Shown: positions 44,147 to 53,593, counted from the stretch's first letter. The stretch is DNA of 64,000 nucleotides from CAZTAO01 sp964611645 (GCA_964611645.1 CAZTAO010000002.1:62001-126000), one strand, 5' to 3'. A program made the numbers and translations. The notes: generated by a model from the sequence alone, not told the origin.

Positions 44147-45748
44147 CTAGCTCCCCGTCAGCAGCAGTTCGCGCATTGCGGGCACGAAATGGATGTCTTT
44201 TGGGAAGTCATCATAGTCCAGAAGCCGCGCAAGCATTGGGTCGTTGGGGTCGGTGTTCAGCGTTTGCAGCAGGGCATAGTCCCGCAAAGAGTCGGAGAAC
44301 ACCTCCCAGCGAATGCTGTCTATGGGGCCGTCGGGGCCGGGGTAGACCTCAAACGGGTCTCCGGCTCCCCAACCAGGCCACTGGCCCCCGGAAGCTTCGG
44401 TGTACGGGTCGATCATATCCTGTGTCTGGCTCTTGTACCAGTAGTTGTAGCCCCAGTGCAGGAAGCCCTGCGCCTTGAGTTTGTAGAAGAGCCACCCCTG
44501 CATTCTGATCTTGGCCAGCGGGGTATCCAGCAACCTGTTGGTGTAAGCGCCTTTCGGTCCGCAGCAGTAGTATGTCCACGCCGGTATGCCCGCCGCCGCA
44601 AAGTCTTTGGCGGTGGAAAGCACGGGGATCGGGATGTCGGTGAGGCCTTCCTTGGCGAACTCCACGTGACTCAGCGCATCCATCACCTTCATCCACGGCG
44701 CCAGTTCCCGCAGCATCTCCCGGGCCGCCCGGTAGTTCTCCAGGTGCTCGTCGCTGGGCTCGTCCGAAAGATGGAAGAACGACTTCTCCATATACCCGTG
44801 CTTGTCCAGGAACGCCTTGAATGCAGGCAGGAACTGTGCGAGGAAGTTGCGATATACGTCTGATGTCGCGCCGGTGTCCGCCGGGAAGATCAGGGACTCA
44901 GGCTCGCTGTTATCGCGATATATCCGCAGGGCGGTCTTGACTCCCCACTGCCAAAACAGGTGAGTCCACTCGAAGTAGTTGGCCCCGCAGGCCAGCGCTT
45001 GGCTTGTCCATCGCTCGACATCGGTGAAGTCGAACTCGTACTTACCCTCGGAAGGTGTGGTGACCTTGAGAAGCTGGTGGGGCCTCTTCACCCCGTCTGT
45101 GGGAGGTGTGAAGACCGGCACGTAGACGCAGTCATTGCCGTGGTTGACCATGTCGCTGATGTACTTCTCATTGATTGGCCAGAACTCTTCGCTGTAAGGC
45201 TCTACTTTGTAGTAATCGCACAGGGCATCGGCGTAGTACCAATGGGTTACTGGGAAGTTCTGCCTTCGCTTGACCACCAGGTTCTTCACCGATACCGCCG
45301 CGAACAACTCCGCCTCAGGCTCCTCGCCGTTGTAGACCCGAACCCTGATGCCTTTCTTGCCGGGGTCAGTCTCCGCCGGGATATCGATGTTCATCCAGAA
45401 CGAGCACGACTCGAATGGGCCGAGAAGGAATGAGTCTTCGTGGAAAAGCGGGTCCGGAACCAGCCCTGGGACTGCCCCGATGCCTTCCAGGTCCTGCGCT
45501 TCGCAGTCGGTGGTGTGGTGTTTCAGGGCAACCAGACCGACCCGCCTGATCCGAGTGCCGATGTCTTCAGGGCCATAGGCAGCCACTCGGACTGTCACGG
45601 ATTGGGTAGTATTGTTCTTCGCGCAAACCTGCAGCGAAAGCGACTCATTGCGCGCGGCAACCATATACAGCGCCCGTCGCTCACCCGCCGGTGAGGTAGG
45701 GTAGACTCTCTTAAGTGAACTCTCAAGCCAGCAAGTCAAACCAGCCAC
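44147..45748 (-). CDS. GH123-like (DUF4091) glycoside hydrolase domain protein
   Basis: 533 residues from GTG with GGAGG 8 bases upstream. The N-terminal half is a beta-sandwich (SLSLQVCAKNNTTQSVTVRV to FAAVSVKNLVVKRR), followed by a TIM barrel with FHLSDEPSDEHLENYR near 316-331, the conserved Asp-Glu pair of the DUF4091/GH123 catalytic domain, and FLHWGYNYWYKSQT. GH123 enzymes are beta-N-acetylgalactosaminidases using the N-acetyl group; this protein probably cleaves a related glycoside. No signal peptide is visible. It is alone in its transcription unit. Confidence 0.8.
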   Translation of the reverse strand: MAGLTCWLESSLKRVYPTSPAGERRALYMVAARNESLSLQVCAKNNTTQSVTVRVAAYGPEDIGTRIRRVGLVALKHHTTDCEAQDLEGIGAVPGLVPDPLFHEDSFLLGPFESCSFWMNIDIPAETDPGKKGIRVRVYNGEEPEAELFAAVSVKNLVVKRRQNFPVTHWYYADALCDYYKVEPYSEEFWPINEKYISDMVNHGNDCVYVPVFTPPTDGVKRPHQLLKVTTPSEGKYEFDFTDVERWTSQALACGANYFEWTHLFWQWGVKTALRIYRDNSEPESLIFPADTGATSDVYRNFLAQFLPAFKAFLDKHGYMEKSFFHLSDEPSDEHLENYRAAREMLRELAPWMKVMDALSHVEFAKEGLTDIPIPVLSTAKDFAAAGIPAWTYYCCGPKGAYTNRLLDTPLAKIRMQGWLFYKLKAQGFLHWGYNYWYKSQTQDMIDPYTEASGGQWPGWGAGDPFEVYPGPDGPIDSIRWEVFSDSLRDYALLQTLNTDPNDPMLARLLDYDDFPKDIHFVPAMRELLLTGS

Positions 45749-45797
45749 GGTAATATCCTCCGAGTGTTTGTGATACGAGATTATACTACTACTTAGA

Positions 45798-45930
45798 GGT
45801 GGGTTGGGGTAGTTCCTCTGTTGGGTGATGGGTTTTGGGTGTTAGGTTTCTTGGAGCTAGGTGATGGGTGTTGGGTGTTCGGTGATGGGGCCGGAACAAC
45901 GGGAGGGCGAAGCTCCTGCTGAGCCGCCTT
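45798..45930. repeat. Low-complexity GGGTGTTGGG run and GGGAGGGCGA element
   Basis: TTGGGTGATGGGTTTTGGGT-type units run over about 90 bases, followed at 45899 by CGGGAGGGCGAAGCTCCTGC, a close copy of the element at 20126. No gene is seen in this 260-base gap. Confidence 0.65.
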
Positions 45931-46007
45931 ACGCCGATCGCCTTTCCGAACGCCCTCGTCCCGAAAGAACCCAAGTTTCGCTCAGCCGATGTTCCGATGG
46001 GGTGCAG

Positions 46008-46880
46008 TTAGTAATTGGGGTCGTACTTGCTGAGAGCCCGCCAGACTGAGTTGCTCCCACCCAGGTCGATCCCATAGTTGGCGAGACGAATCATCCGTCC
46101 GTCTTTCAGCTTTATCCACTGGTTGAGGTAGTTGTGGACCTGTGCTGTGTCGATATCCTTCCAAGCGTAGTCTCGCTCACGCACTTCAAACCTATCCCTC
46201 ACGGCGATCCCTGTCTGGGTCACGCGTACGTAGCTGGTCCAGCAGAGCACCGATCCCAAGACGGCGGACAGAGACACCACAGCCAATGCCGTTCTCCTGA
46301 ACGCCCGATTTCGGAATGCCGGACGGGCGTTGAGCATTACGTAATGCCACCACTCATCTCGGAATTTTCCGGCGGCGAGCCAGGAGGCTGCGTGAGCTAT
46401 GAGAAAGGCATACCATATTCCCGCCAAGAGAGTCAGGATCTGGGCAAGGAAGCTGGGGCAGTTGAAGTGGACTCCCATAGTGCCAGGCATGATCACTTGC
46501 CAGAACGCAAGCGCGGTTCGGGTCTCAGTGCAGCAAAACGAGAACGCCCACGAGAATCCAGCGCCAGTATAGGTCAATATAATGAGCATTCTCTGAACGC
46601 GCATGACCGTGACTGCTGCGTCAGGCGATAACGACTGGACAAACTGCTTCTGGTGGTCACTGCGGGGCTCGCGAGTAACGTTGGTTAAGCCCCCCCAGAA
46701 GCCCAACACCCCCCAGAGCGTAAAGGCGAAGATCCACCAGCCTAGCGCCTGCCTTGTCCCTCCATCTCGCCACGGGTTCAGCGGGTCAAATGCGCCCAGC
46801 CAGTTGGCGACTATACCTGCGCCGAGCAGCACTGATCCACCTATGAACGCCAACCACCAAGCTTTCTTCGCTGTCATCAT
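46008..46880 (-). CDS. Polytopic membrane protein with C-terminal soluble domain
   Basis: 290 residues from the ATG 7 bases after GGAGA; a GTG two codons earlier is too close. Five hydrophobic segments occur up to residue 230 (AWWLAFIGGSVLLGAGIVAN, ALGWWIFAFTLWGVLGFW, MLIILTYTGAGFSWAFSFCC, a segment around AQILTLLAGIWYAFLIAHAA, and TALAVVSLSAVLGSVLCW). The last 60 residues (VTQTGIAVRDRF to DLGGSNSVWRAL) form a beta-rich PH-like domain such as those ending many small membrane proteins. No function can be assigned. Confidence 0.65.
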   Translation of the reverse strand: MMTAKKAWWLAFIGGSVLLGAGIVANWLGAFDPLNPWRDGGTRQALGWWIFAFTLWGVLGFWGGLTNVTREPRSDHQKQFVQSLSPDAAVTVMRVQRMLIILTYTGAGFSWAFSFCCTETRTALAFWQVIMPGTMGVHFNCPSFLAQILTLLAGIWYAFLIAHAASWLAAGKFRDEWWHYVMLNARPAFRNRAFRRTALAVVSLSAVLGSVLCWTSYVRVTQTGIAVRDRFEVRERDYAWKDIDTAQVHNYLNQWIKLKDGRMIRLANYGIDLGGSNSVWRALSKYDPNY

Positions 46881-46963
46881 CTTCACGTCTCCTGGGAGTA
46901 CGAGCTAACACCCCGGATTATACGCTCACAAAACCGAGGTTGTCAAAGGGTTTTGGAGGCAAG

Positions 46964-47524
46964 CTACAGCCTCTTCCCCAGCCCATTCCCAACCTCATAA
47001 GCCTGCGCGAGCACTCCGGGCTTCTCGAGGACCGCGCCTTTGGGGCCTACGCCATCCGCTACCACCCTCGCAATCGGTTCAACCCCCAAGTACGCGAAGC
47101 TCATGTCGAACATTTTGAGCAGCGGTTCTGCGGCGGCGGGGCCTTGTTCTTCGTAGGCGGTTACCACAATCGCACCCTTGCCCTGGATAAGCGGGCGGCC
47201 TTCGGGGCGGTTGAACGGCACCAGGCGGTCGATGAATGCCTTCATAATGGCGGTCGGGGCGTACCAGTAGACAGGGGTGGCGAACAGCAGCACATCCGCC
47301 GCCGCCATCCGATCGTAAACTCCGGGCATATCATCATGTATCACGCACGGCTTCTGGGCGTACCAGCAGGAATCGCAGGCAGTGCAGGGCCGGATCTTCA
47401 TAGACCGAAGCGTGGCTGAATCGGTCTCCCAACCGGCATCCCTTGCGCCGGAAAGGACCCGTTCAGCAAGAATATCGGTATTGCCCCCGGCGCGCGGGCT
47501 GCCAAGGATAGCGAGTATCTTCAT
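46964..47524 (-). CDS. Flavodoxin-fold NAD(P)H-dependent FMN reductase
   Basis: 186 residues starting at ATG AAG ATA; GGAGG lies 10 bases upstream. ILAILGSPRAGGNTDILAERVL is the phosphate-binding loop of the FMN site, and VLLFATPVYWYAPTAIMKAFIDR the second flavin loop. CTACDSCWYAQKPCVIHDDM, with three or four cysteines, marks the iron-sulfur flavoprotein-like subfamily, though the spacing does not prove a cluster. It probably reduces quinones, azo compounds or flavins. It is the last gene before a repeat-filled gap. Confidence 0.85.
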   Translation of the reverse strand: MKILAILGSPRAGGNTDILAERVLSGARDAGWETDSATLRSMKIRPCTACDSCWYAQKPCVIHDDMPGVYDRMAAADVLLFATPVYWYAPTAIMKAFIDRLVPFNRPEGRPLIQGKGAIVVTAYEEQGPAAAEPLLKMFDMSFAYLGVEPIARVVADGVGPKGAVLEKPGVLAQAYEVGNGLGKRL

Positions 47525-47570
47525 AGCTAACATACCTCCCGGAGGATGGTTGATTATAGCACAAGACGCA

Positions 47571-47709
47571 AACCCCCTGACCCCCTTATCAGGGGGAAGG
47601 GTTTGGAGCGCTTCTCCCTCCCTGATAAGGGAGGGCTGGGGTGGGTTTGTGCGTCTCAAGTACGCTGCCAAGAAGCAACAAACCCTCCAGGCAAACTGCA
47701 CCTGGAGGG
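47571..47709. repeat. CCCCCTTATCAGGGGG palindromes and CCCTCCAGG hairpin
   Basis: CCCCCTTATCAGGGGG (near 47583) and CTCCCTCCCTGATAAGGGAG (near 47612) are related palindromes of the widespread GGGG-rich type. CCCTCCAGG (47683-47691) pairs with CCTGGAGGG (47701-47709) around 9 bases, a reduced copy of the nuoL-leader hairpins. No gene is seen in this 277-base gap. Confidence 0.65.
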
Positions 47710-47800
47710 ATAGAACGGGAGAATGGTTACTCCCGAATCGGTTGAGACGGGCTGCCAGGAGGGTGTGGTTCTCGTCAGCGGCCCGCCCCAAGAGTTGTGA

Positions 47801-48481
47801 CTACTTCTTGGCCTTTGCCGCCTTTGCCTGCAGCGCGGCGAAGAAAGCGTCCGTTCGCTTGGCCCCTCTGGCGCCGGGTCCCTGAGCGGCCTTGGGGTTC
47901 TTGTAGAACGGGTTGAAGTTCTTCATCGCGTTGGGGTCCATTCGAGGGGTTCCACCGGGGCCGCCCTGGCCGCCCGGCCTACCCATTCCAGCTCCGCCCA
48001 TGCCGGGTCCACCCATACCTGGGCCGCCCATACCTGGGCCGCCAAATCCACCGCCGCCCGGTCTGCCCATACCCTGCCCACCGGAAGCGCCCGCGCCGGG
48101 CCTGCCACCTGGGCGATCTTTGATCCTGGCCATCGCGTTAAGCTGATCGATGGTGAGGGCCGACTTGAGCTGCTTGAGGGTTGTCTTGGCCTGCTCCTGG
48201 GTCATTTTGGGTTTGCTGCGGAGCGGCTTGAGCACTCCCAGAATCTTCTTGGCCTGTGCCGGCTTGAGCGCGTACTTGGGATCCTGGTCGATCTGCCCGA
48301 TCTTGCGGACCATCTGCGTCAACTGGAATGTGAACTTGTGCTCGGCCCTGAACTGCGCAAACTGGCTGGCGCCGTTGCCACTTCCGTTGGCTCCGCTGCC
48401 CGCCCGCTGGGCGCACGCCATCGTCGCGGCAAACATCGCCAAAAGACAGATGGGTATTACTACTGTTACTAGTCTCCTCAT
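47801..48481 (-). CDS. Exported Gly/Met/Pro-rich protein of the efflux operon
   Basis: 226 residues with a signal peptide (RLVTVVIPICLLAMFAATMAC). Residues 45-125 form helices (TFQLTQMVRKIGQIDQDPKY, KILGVLKPLRSKPKMTQEQA) that recall LTxxQ-type or Spy-like metal/stress binding proteins. Residues 128-180 are a low-complexity repeat of GGPGM units. The adaptor protein upstream in the same operon ends in a similar GPGMGGMGG tail. It lies 114 bases after the permease gene and is probably part of the same transcript. It may be a periplasmic accessory or stress protein; its function is not known. Confidence 0.7.
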   Translation of the reverse strand: MRRLVTVVIPICLLAMFAATMACAQRAGSGANGSGNGASQFAQFRAEHKFTFQLTQMVRKIGQIDQDPKYALKPAQAKKILGVLKPLRSKPKMTQEQAKTTLKQLKSALTIDQLNAMARIKDRPGGRPGAGASGGQGMGRPGGGGFGGPGMGGPGMGGPGMGGAGMGRPGGQGGPGGTPRMDPNAMKNFNPFYKNPKAAQGPGARGAKRTDAFFAALQAKAAKAKK

Positions 48482-48595
48482 TCTTACTGCTCCTTGTTGT
48501 GTTGTTCTATGAAAACCTCGGCTCCGAAAGGTCTTTCCTTCCCCAGCCTCTATCTGGTTGGACGTGTCAGGCTGTGGTCCGGTTACGCTTCGCCA

Positions 48596-49813
48596 CTACT
48601 CATACCGCAGCGCATCGATAGGGTTGAGCTTCGCGGCCTGGCCCGCCGGATACAGCCCGAAGAACACCCCCACGAACGCGGCGAACGAGAAAGACATCAG
48701 GATCGACTGCACGCTCACCGCCACGCTCCATCCGCCGAGCTTGCCGATGATCATCGACCCCGCGACCCCGAACACAATCCCCAGCAGACCGCCCAGCAGC
48801 GAAAGCACGAGGCTTTCTATAAGGAACTGCAGCAGGATGTCGTGTCCCCTGGCTCCCAGGGCTTTGCGGATGCCGATCTCGCGGGTTCGCTCTGTCACCG
48901 AGACCAGCATAATGTTCATGATCCCGATTCCACCTACCAACAGCGACACACTGGCGATTCCGGCGAGCAGCATCGTGAACACCTTGCTGGTCTCCTCGGC
49001 CATCTCCATAACCTCGGCCTGGTTGCGAATGACAAAGTCGCTGTCCTGGCCTGAGTCCAGGCCGTGACGCTTGCGAAGAAGAACCTCGACCTCATTGCTC
49101 GCCACCGGCAGCGCGTCCATTGTCTTGGCCTGTACACTGATCGTGTTCACCCATTGAGTTCCAAAGACTCGTCTCATAGCTGTGGTAACCGGAATAAAGA
49201 CCTGGTCATCGGGGTCCCCGAATCCCATACCCGCTCCCTTAGCCTTCATCAGTCCCACTATCTTGAACTTCGTGCCGCGAATGCTGATGGACCTGCCAAC
49301 CGGGGAAGCCGAGCCAAACAGGTTCGTCGCGGTCGTCGGCCCTATGGCCGCCACCTTGCGCTTGCCATCGACGTCCTGGTCGATGATGAACCGTCCCTCA
49401 GCCACCTGGTAGTTACGCACGGACGGATAGTCCGGCGTCGTGCCGAATATCGCGGTGCTGGTGTTGAGGTTGCCATACTTCACCTGCTGGTTCCGTCTCA
49501 CCTCAGGCACGGCCTTGAGCACCGATGGGCACTTCTTTGGTATGGCTTCGGCATCCTCGAGAGTGAGGGTATTCCTGCTGCCAAAGCCTCCCATAACCGC
49601 GCCCGTCCTGGCCTGGCCCGGCATGACCATCAACATGTTGGTCCCCATAGCTTTGATCCGCTGCATCGTCTGTTCCTGCGCGCCCCTGGCGATTGCAAGC
49701 ATGCAGATAACCGCGCCGACTCCGATTATAACACCCAGCATCGTAAGGGCCGAACGCAGCTTGTTCGCCGCGAGACCCTCAAGAGCTACGGCAATACTGT
49801 CTCGCAGGTTCAT
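48596..49813 (-). CDS. MacB-type ABC transporter permease
   Basis: 405 residues. A first helix near 18-40 (KLRSALTMLGVIIGVGAVIC), a large periplasmic MacB-PCD domain to about 280, and three C-terminal helices (SVSLLVGGIGIMNIMLVSVTERTREIGIRKALGA is the diagnostic FtsX motif). It is the mechanotransmission half of a tripartite efflux system that drives macrolides, peptides, toxins or lipids outward. Its start overlaps the ATPase stop by 4 bases. Confidence 0.92.
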   Translation of the reverse strand: MNLRDSIAVALEGLAANKLRSALTMLGVIIGVGAVICMLAIARGAQEQTMQRIKAMGTNMLMVMPGQARTGAVMGGFGSRNTLTLEDAEAIPKKCPSVLKAVPEVRRNQQVKYGNLNTSTAIFGTTPDYPSVRNYQVAEGRFIIDQDVDGKRKVAAIGPTTATNLFGSASPVGRSISIRGTKFKIVGLMKAKGAGMGFGDPDDQVFIPVTTAMRRVFGTQWVNTISVQAKTMDALPVASNEVEVLLRKRHGLDSGQDSDFVIRNQAEVMEMAEETSKVFTMLLAGIASVSLLVGGIGIMNIMLVSVTERTREIGIRKALGARGHDILLQFLIESLVLSLLGGLLGIVFGVAGSMIIGKLGGWSVAVSVQSILMSFSFAAFVGVFFGLYPAGQAAKLNPIDALRYE

Positions 49814-50538
49814 TGTCCTTCCTCCACCGGCATGCTTGCCAGTTTCTTTCTCGCGTCCGTCTGGTCCTTCACCTTCTCGTCGGACACTATATGGCCGTCC
49901 CTGAAGCGAATGATCCGCTGCGTATGGGCGGCGATGTCCTCTTCGTGAGTAACCAGAACGACGGTCTTGCCCTCGGCGTGCAGGTCCTGGAAAATGGCCA
50001 TGATCTCTTCGCTGGTCCGCGTGTCCAGGTTGCCGGTTGGTTCGTCGCCAAGTATGAGCAGGGGGTCATTGACCAGCGCGCGGGCTATCGCGACCCTCTG
50101 CTGCTGGCCACCCGAAAGCTCGTTGGGTTTGTGGTTTACCCGGTCTGCAAGACCCACGCGCTTGAGCGCCGCGAGGGCCTTCTCTTCGGGATCTTTCGCC
50201 TCCGGATTGTAGGTAAGCGGCAGCATCACCTGCCGGAACGCAGCCCGCCTGGGGATGAGGTTGAACGTCTGGAACACAAACCCGATCTTCCTGTTGCGGA
50301 TGGCCGCAAGCTCATCATCATCAAGGTCCGCGACCTGCTCCCCACCCAGTGTGTAGGACCCCTCGGTCGGCTTATCGAGGCATCCGATGATGTTCATGAA
50401 TGTCGATTTGCCGGAGCCCGAAGGCCCCATTATCGCGACGAACTCACCCGGCTTCACATCCAGAGACACGCCTCTCAAGGCATGGACCGATATGTCTCCC
50501 ATCTGGTAAGTCTTGTGCAAGTTTGTAACGGTTATCAT
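49810..50538 (-). CDS. MacB/LolD-type ABC transporter ATPase
   Basis: 242 residues. Walker A GPSGSGKST (39-47), Q-loop FQTFNLIPR, signature LSGGQQQRVAIARAL, Walker B LLILGDEP and switch H VTHEED are all intact. It hydrolyses ATP to drive the permease encoded next. It starts 27 bases after the adaptor gene. The closing IRFRDGHIVSDEKV is typical of the family. Confidence 0.95.
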   Translation of the reverse strand: MITVTNLHKTYQMGDISVHALRGVSLDVKPGEFVAIMGPSGSGKSTFMNIIGCLDKPTEGSYTLGGEQVADLDDDELAAIRNRKIGFVFQTFNLIPRRAAFRQVMLPLTYNPEAKDPEEKALAALKRVGLADRVNHKPNELSGGQQQRVAIARALVNDPLLILGDEPTGNLDTRTSEEIMAIFQDLHAEGKTVVLVTHEEDIAAHTQRIIRFRDGHIVSDEKVKDQTDARKKLASMPVEEGQ

Positions 50539-50565
50539 AGTTCGCTCTTTCCTTTGTTTGATAAA

Positions 50566-52275
50566 TCAGTGACGACCGCCGCCACCCGGCGGAGGCCCGC
50601 CCATTCCGCCCATCCCCGGTCCCATTCCCGGAGGCGCCGCGACCTTCGTCTTTCCTATGACTGCCGTCACTACCTTCTCGCCTTCTTTGAGGCCGCTCTT
50701 TATCTCGGTGTCGTCCGGCCCGACCAGCCCGGCTTCCACCTGCCTGGTAACCTGTTTGTCTTTCTCCATCACGGTGACCGTTATCTCGCCGTCATTGTCC
50801 TTCACTGCCTCGTTTGGCACCAGCACGACGTTGGTAACGCGCCCGGTAATGAACTCGCAGGTCACGTTCATATTTGGCCTCAGCCGCTTGTCAGGAGCAT
50901 CCAGCTCGATGGTCACCGGGACCGTTGTCACGCTCTGATCGACTACCGCCTGCGGGGCGATCTTGATCACTTTGCCCGTAAAGAGCTCGTCCGGGTAGGC
51001 GTCTGCCGTGATGTCGACTTCCTGGCCGTTCTCGATCTGAGCGATGTCCGTCTCATCGACGTTCACCATCGCCCACATTCGGCTGGTGTCCGCGATATCC
51101 ACCAGGCCCACGCCTGTTCCACTGCCCGCGAACGAGGATTTGCCCGCCGACACGATGGAACCGGGGTCGACGTACTTCTTCACCACCACCCCCGCTCTCG
51201 GGGCGACTATCTTGGTGTAGGCGACTTGCTTCTGAGCGTTCTCCTCGGAGGCTTTCGCCCTCTGCAACTGGGCCATAGCCTGCACGATATCTTCCTGCTT
51301 CATCTGGTTCTGGTAGGCGGCTGCCTTGGCTGCCGACAACTGCGCTTGCGCCTGGTTCACCGCAGCCTGCGCCGCCTTGAGGTCCTGCTTCTTGAGCGAG
51401 ATCTGGACCTGGTTGGCCTTTGCGGTCTCCCACGCGGCCTTTGCCTGGGCTACTTGAGCTTCCGCCGACTTAACATCCTGGCTGGTTTCAGCCTTGATGG
51501 TGTTCAGCTTGCTCTTGGCGTTCTCCAACTGGGCCTGGGCCACGTCGAACTGCTGCTGGGACGCGTCCACCTGGCTTTGGGATATGAAACCCTTGTCCAG
51601 CAGAGCCTTCTTGCGGGCTATGTCCGCGGATGCTTGTTCAAAGGAGGCCTTGGCCTGGTCGTACGAGGCCTGCGCCGCGGCGACTTTCTGAGGAGTTCCG
51701 GCGGCATTGATCTGGTTCAGGTTCGACTGCGCGTTGTCCAGGTTGCTTTTGGCCTGCTTGATGGCCTGTTGGGTCAGCGTTGGCTGAACCGCGGACGATG
51801 CCTTCGCCTGGGCGAGCCTCTGCTTGCTGGACTCAAGAGCCTGGGTGGCAGCTTCGATATTGGCTATAGTCTGAAGCTGCTGCATGCTAAGGCTCTGCCT
51901 GCTCTGCGACACCTTCGCCTCGGCGCTGTTGAGGTCCGCCTTCGCGGTCTCAAGGTTGGTGAGGGGGTCGGTCGGGTCAATCTCCGCTATCATCTGACCG
52001 GCTGTGACGTAATCGCCTTCGTCAACATAAAGCTTGATGACCTCACCCGCGACATTCGACTTAACCTGCACCGTGGTGACCGGCTGCAGAGTGCCGTTGC
52101 CCGAAACGGATGCCACTATATCCCCGCGCCTTGCTTCGGCGGTCTGGATTATCGGCCCGCCACCGCCTGAGGTCTGCGCCTTCCATATCCAGAAGCCCAC
52201 ACCTATAAGGACGACCACCACTATGATCTTGAGCCATCGGCTCTTCTTCCATTTACCGTTCTTACTTCCCGCCAT
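50566..52275 (-). CDS. Long periplasmic adaptor (HlyD/MacA family)
   Basis: 569 residues, about 150 more than typical MacA. A single N-terminal helix (WLKIIVVVVLIGVGFWIW) anchors it in the inner membrane. The biotinyl-lipoyl-like domain is split by a very long coiled-coil hairpin at about 90-340 rich in Ala, Gln and Lys. The barrel and membrane-proximal domains follow (VVAPRAGVVVKKYVDPGSIV-like and VPVTIELDAPDKRLRPNMNV). The tail GPGMGGMGGPPPGGGG resembles the repeat in the downstream exported protein. It bridges the permease with TolC; the long hairpin may reach across a wide periplasm. Its start overlaps the tolC-like gene by 14 bases. Confidence 0.9.
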   Translation of the reverse strand: MAGSKNGKWKKSRWLKIIVVVVLIGVGFWIWKAQTSGGGGPIIQTAEARRGDIVASVSGNGTLQPVTTVQVKSNVAGEVIKLYVDEGDYVTAGQMIAEIDPTDPLTNLETAKADLNSAEAKVSQSRQSLSMQQLQTIANIEAATQALESSKQRLAQAKASSAVQPTLTQQAIKQAKSNLDNAQSNLNQINAAGTPQKVAAAQASYDQAKASFEQASADIARKKALLDKGFISQSQVDASQQQFDVAQAQLENAKSKLNTIKAETSQDVKSAEAQVAQAKAAWETAKANQVQISLKKQDLKAAQAAVNQAQAQLSAAKAAAYQNQMKQEDIVQAMAQLQRAKASEENAQKQVAYTKIVAPRAGVVVKKYVDPGSIVSAGKSSFAGSGTGVGLVDIADTSRMWAMVNVDETDIAQIENGQEVDITADAYPDELFTGKVIKIAPQAVVDQSVTTVPVTIELDAPDKRLRPNMNVTCEFITGRVTNVVLVPNEAVKDNDGEITVTVMEKDKQVTRQVEAGLVGPDDTEIKSGLKEGEKVVTAVIGKTKVAAPPGMGPGMGGMGGPPPGGGGRH

Positions 52276-53593
52276 TGGTCTCTCCTTGCTGCCCGGAAGC
52301 GAACTGCATCTGGGCTATAGCCTCGTAGTAGTCGTACCTGGCCTGAACCAAACTGCTCTGCGCCGTGATCAACTGAACCTGGGCGTTGAGCAAGTCCAAT
52401 GGGATGGCCAGACCGTTCTTGTATCTTTCACGCTGGGCGTCATAGTTGGCCTGAGAAGCGTCCAAGCCCACCTGACTTGCCGCCAATCGTTCCTTCGAGT
52501 TTGTGAGGTTAAGATAGGCCTGCTCGACCTGCGCCTCAATATCCTTCTGAAGCTGCTGCTCCTGGAGAGTCGCGTTGGCATGGGCGTATTGCGCCTGCCT
52601 GAGGGTCGCGCGGTTGGCTCCACCATCAAACACGTCGAAGACTATGCTGCCTGTGATGCTGGCGTCGTTATTCACTATGTTGCCGGTAAGGCCCTGCTGG
52701 TAGTCAGCCGACACCTGAAATCTGGGATAAAGGGAAATTCCTGCCGCTCTTGCAGAGGTTCTGGCTGCCCCGGTACTGGCTTGAGACTGGAGCACGTCAG
52801 GGCGAGTGGTCAACGCCTGCCGGGTGTAGTCATCCAGAGAAGCCATCCGTGGCTCCGATATGTCCGTGACTTCTTTGATATCGAAGCCGGGACGCGGAGA
52901 CAGGCCCATGGCATTCTGAAGCTGGATGACCGAGGTGCGCACGGAATTGCGAGCGCTCAGCAACGACACCTGCGCGTTCGCCAGTTGCGCTTCCACCGGC
53001 AAGACGTCTACCCTGGCCGCTTCGCCGGCGGTTGCCTGAGCCTGGATTTGCTTTCGGAGTTCCTCGTTGTACTTTACGTTGGAATCCTGCACTTCCGCCA
53101 GCCGTTTCGCCCGCAGCGCCTCGTAGTAAGCCTGGGTGACATTGAACACCACCGACTGCTGAGTTCGCTGCAGCCCGTATACGTTCTGCCGCACGCCGTA
53201 GATGCTTTCCTGCACGTTGGCCTCACGAAGCCCGCTGTCGTAGATGGTCTGGGAAGCAGTGAGCGCGGTGCCGGTATTCGATCCGCTCCCACCGCCAATC
53301 GAGCCTCCAGATGAGCCGTTGCTGCTGGTGTGGAACGTATTATTCGTAAGTGCGACTTGGGGGAAATAGCTGCTTCTCGCCCTTATCAACCCATTCTGAG
53401 AAATGGTGACATTGTTCTGGCCAGTCAGCACACTTACCTGGTTCTTCAGCGCCAAGTCTATGCACTGTTGCAACGAGAGCGCTTCCTGTGCTGTATCCTG
53501 CGCCAGGCACGGCATAGCCACCAGGATCAGCGCCGCCATGGCCATACAACCAATACAGCGTCCGAGAACGCCATATCTACTTAGTCTCCTCAT
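52262..53593 (-). CDS. TolC family outer membrane efflux protein
   Basis: 443 residues with a signal peptide (CIGCMAMAALILVAMPCLAQ). Two homologous halves with heptad-rich helices (SLQQCIDLALKNQVSVLTGQ, AQVSLLSARNSVRTSVIQLQNAMGL, AQVEQAYLNLTNSKERLAAS) are the outer-membrane channel and periplasmic tunnel of type I export and tripartite efflux systems. It implies a diderm envelope. The ATG overlaps the marR stop by 4 bases (ATGA), so the operon is transcribed from the regulator onwards. Confidence 0.93.
   Translation of the reverse strand: MRRLSRYGVLGRCIGCMAMAALILVAMPCLAQDTAQEALSLQQCIDLALKNQVSVLTGQNNVTISQNGLIRARSSYFPQVALTNNTFHTSSNGSSGGSIGGGSGSNTGTALTASQTIYDSGLREANVQESIYGVRQNVYGLQRTQQSVVFNVTQAYYEALRAKRLAEVQDSNVKYNEELRKQIQAQATAGEAARVDVLPVEAQLANAQVSLLSARNSVRTSVIQLQNAMGLSPRPGFDIKEVTDISEPRMASLDDYTRQALTTRPDVLQSQASTGAARTSARAAGISLYPRFQVSADYQQGLTGNIVNNDASITGSIVFDVFDGGANRATLRQAQYAHANATLQEQQLQKDIEAQVEQAYLNLTNSKERLAASQVGLDASQANYDAQRERYKNGLAIPLDLLNAQVQLITAQSSLVQARYDYYEAIAQMQFASGQQGETNGGK

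Noticed and set aside
47960..48100. Tandem DNA repeat in the Gly/Met-rich gene
   Set aside because: The repeats are codon-based GGPGM units of a real protein rather than a separate DNA element.
49813..52170. Plus-strand open frame of 785 codons
   Set aside because: It is the shadow of the ATPase and the long coiled-coil adaptor; its composition is Leu/Arg/His-rich with no fold signature.
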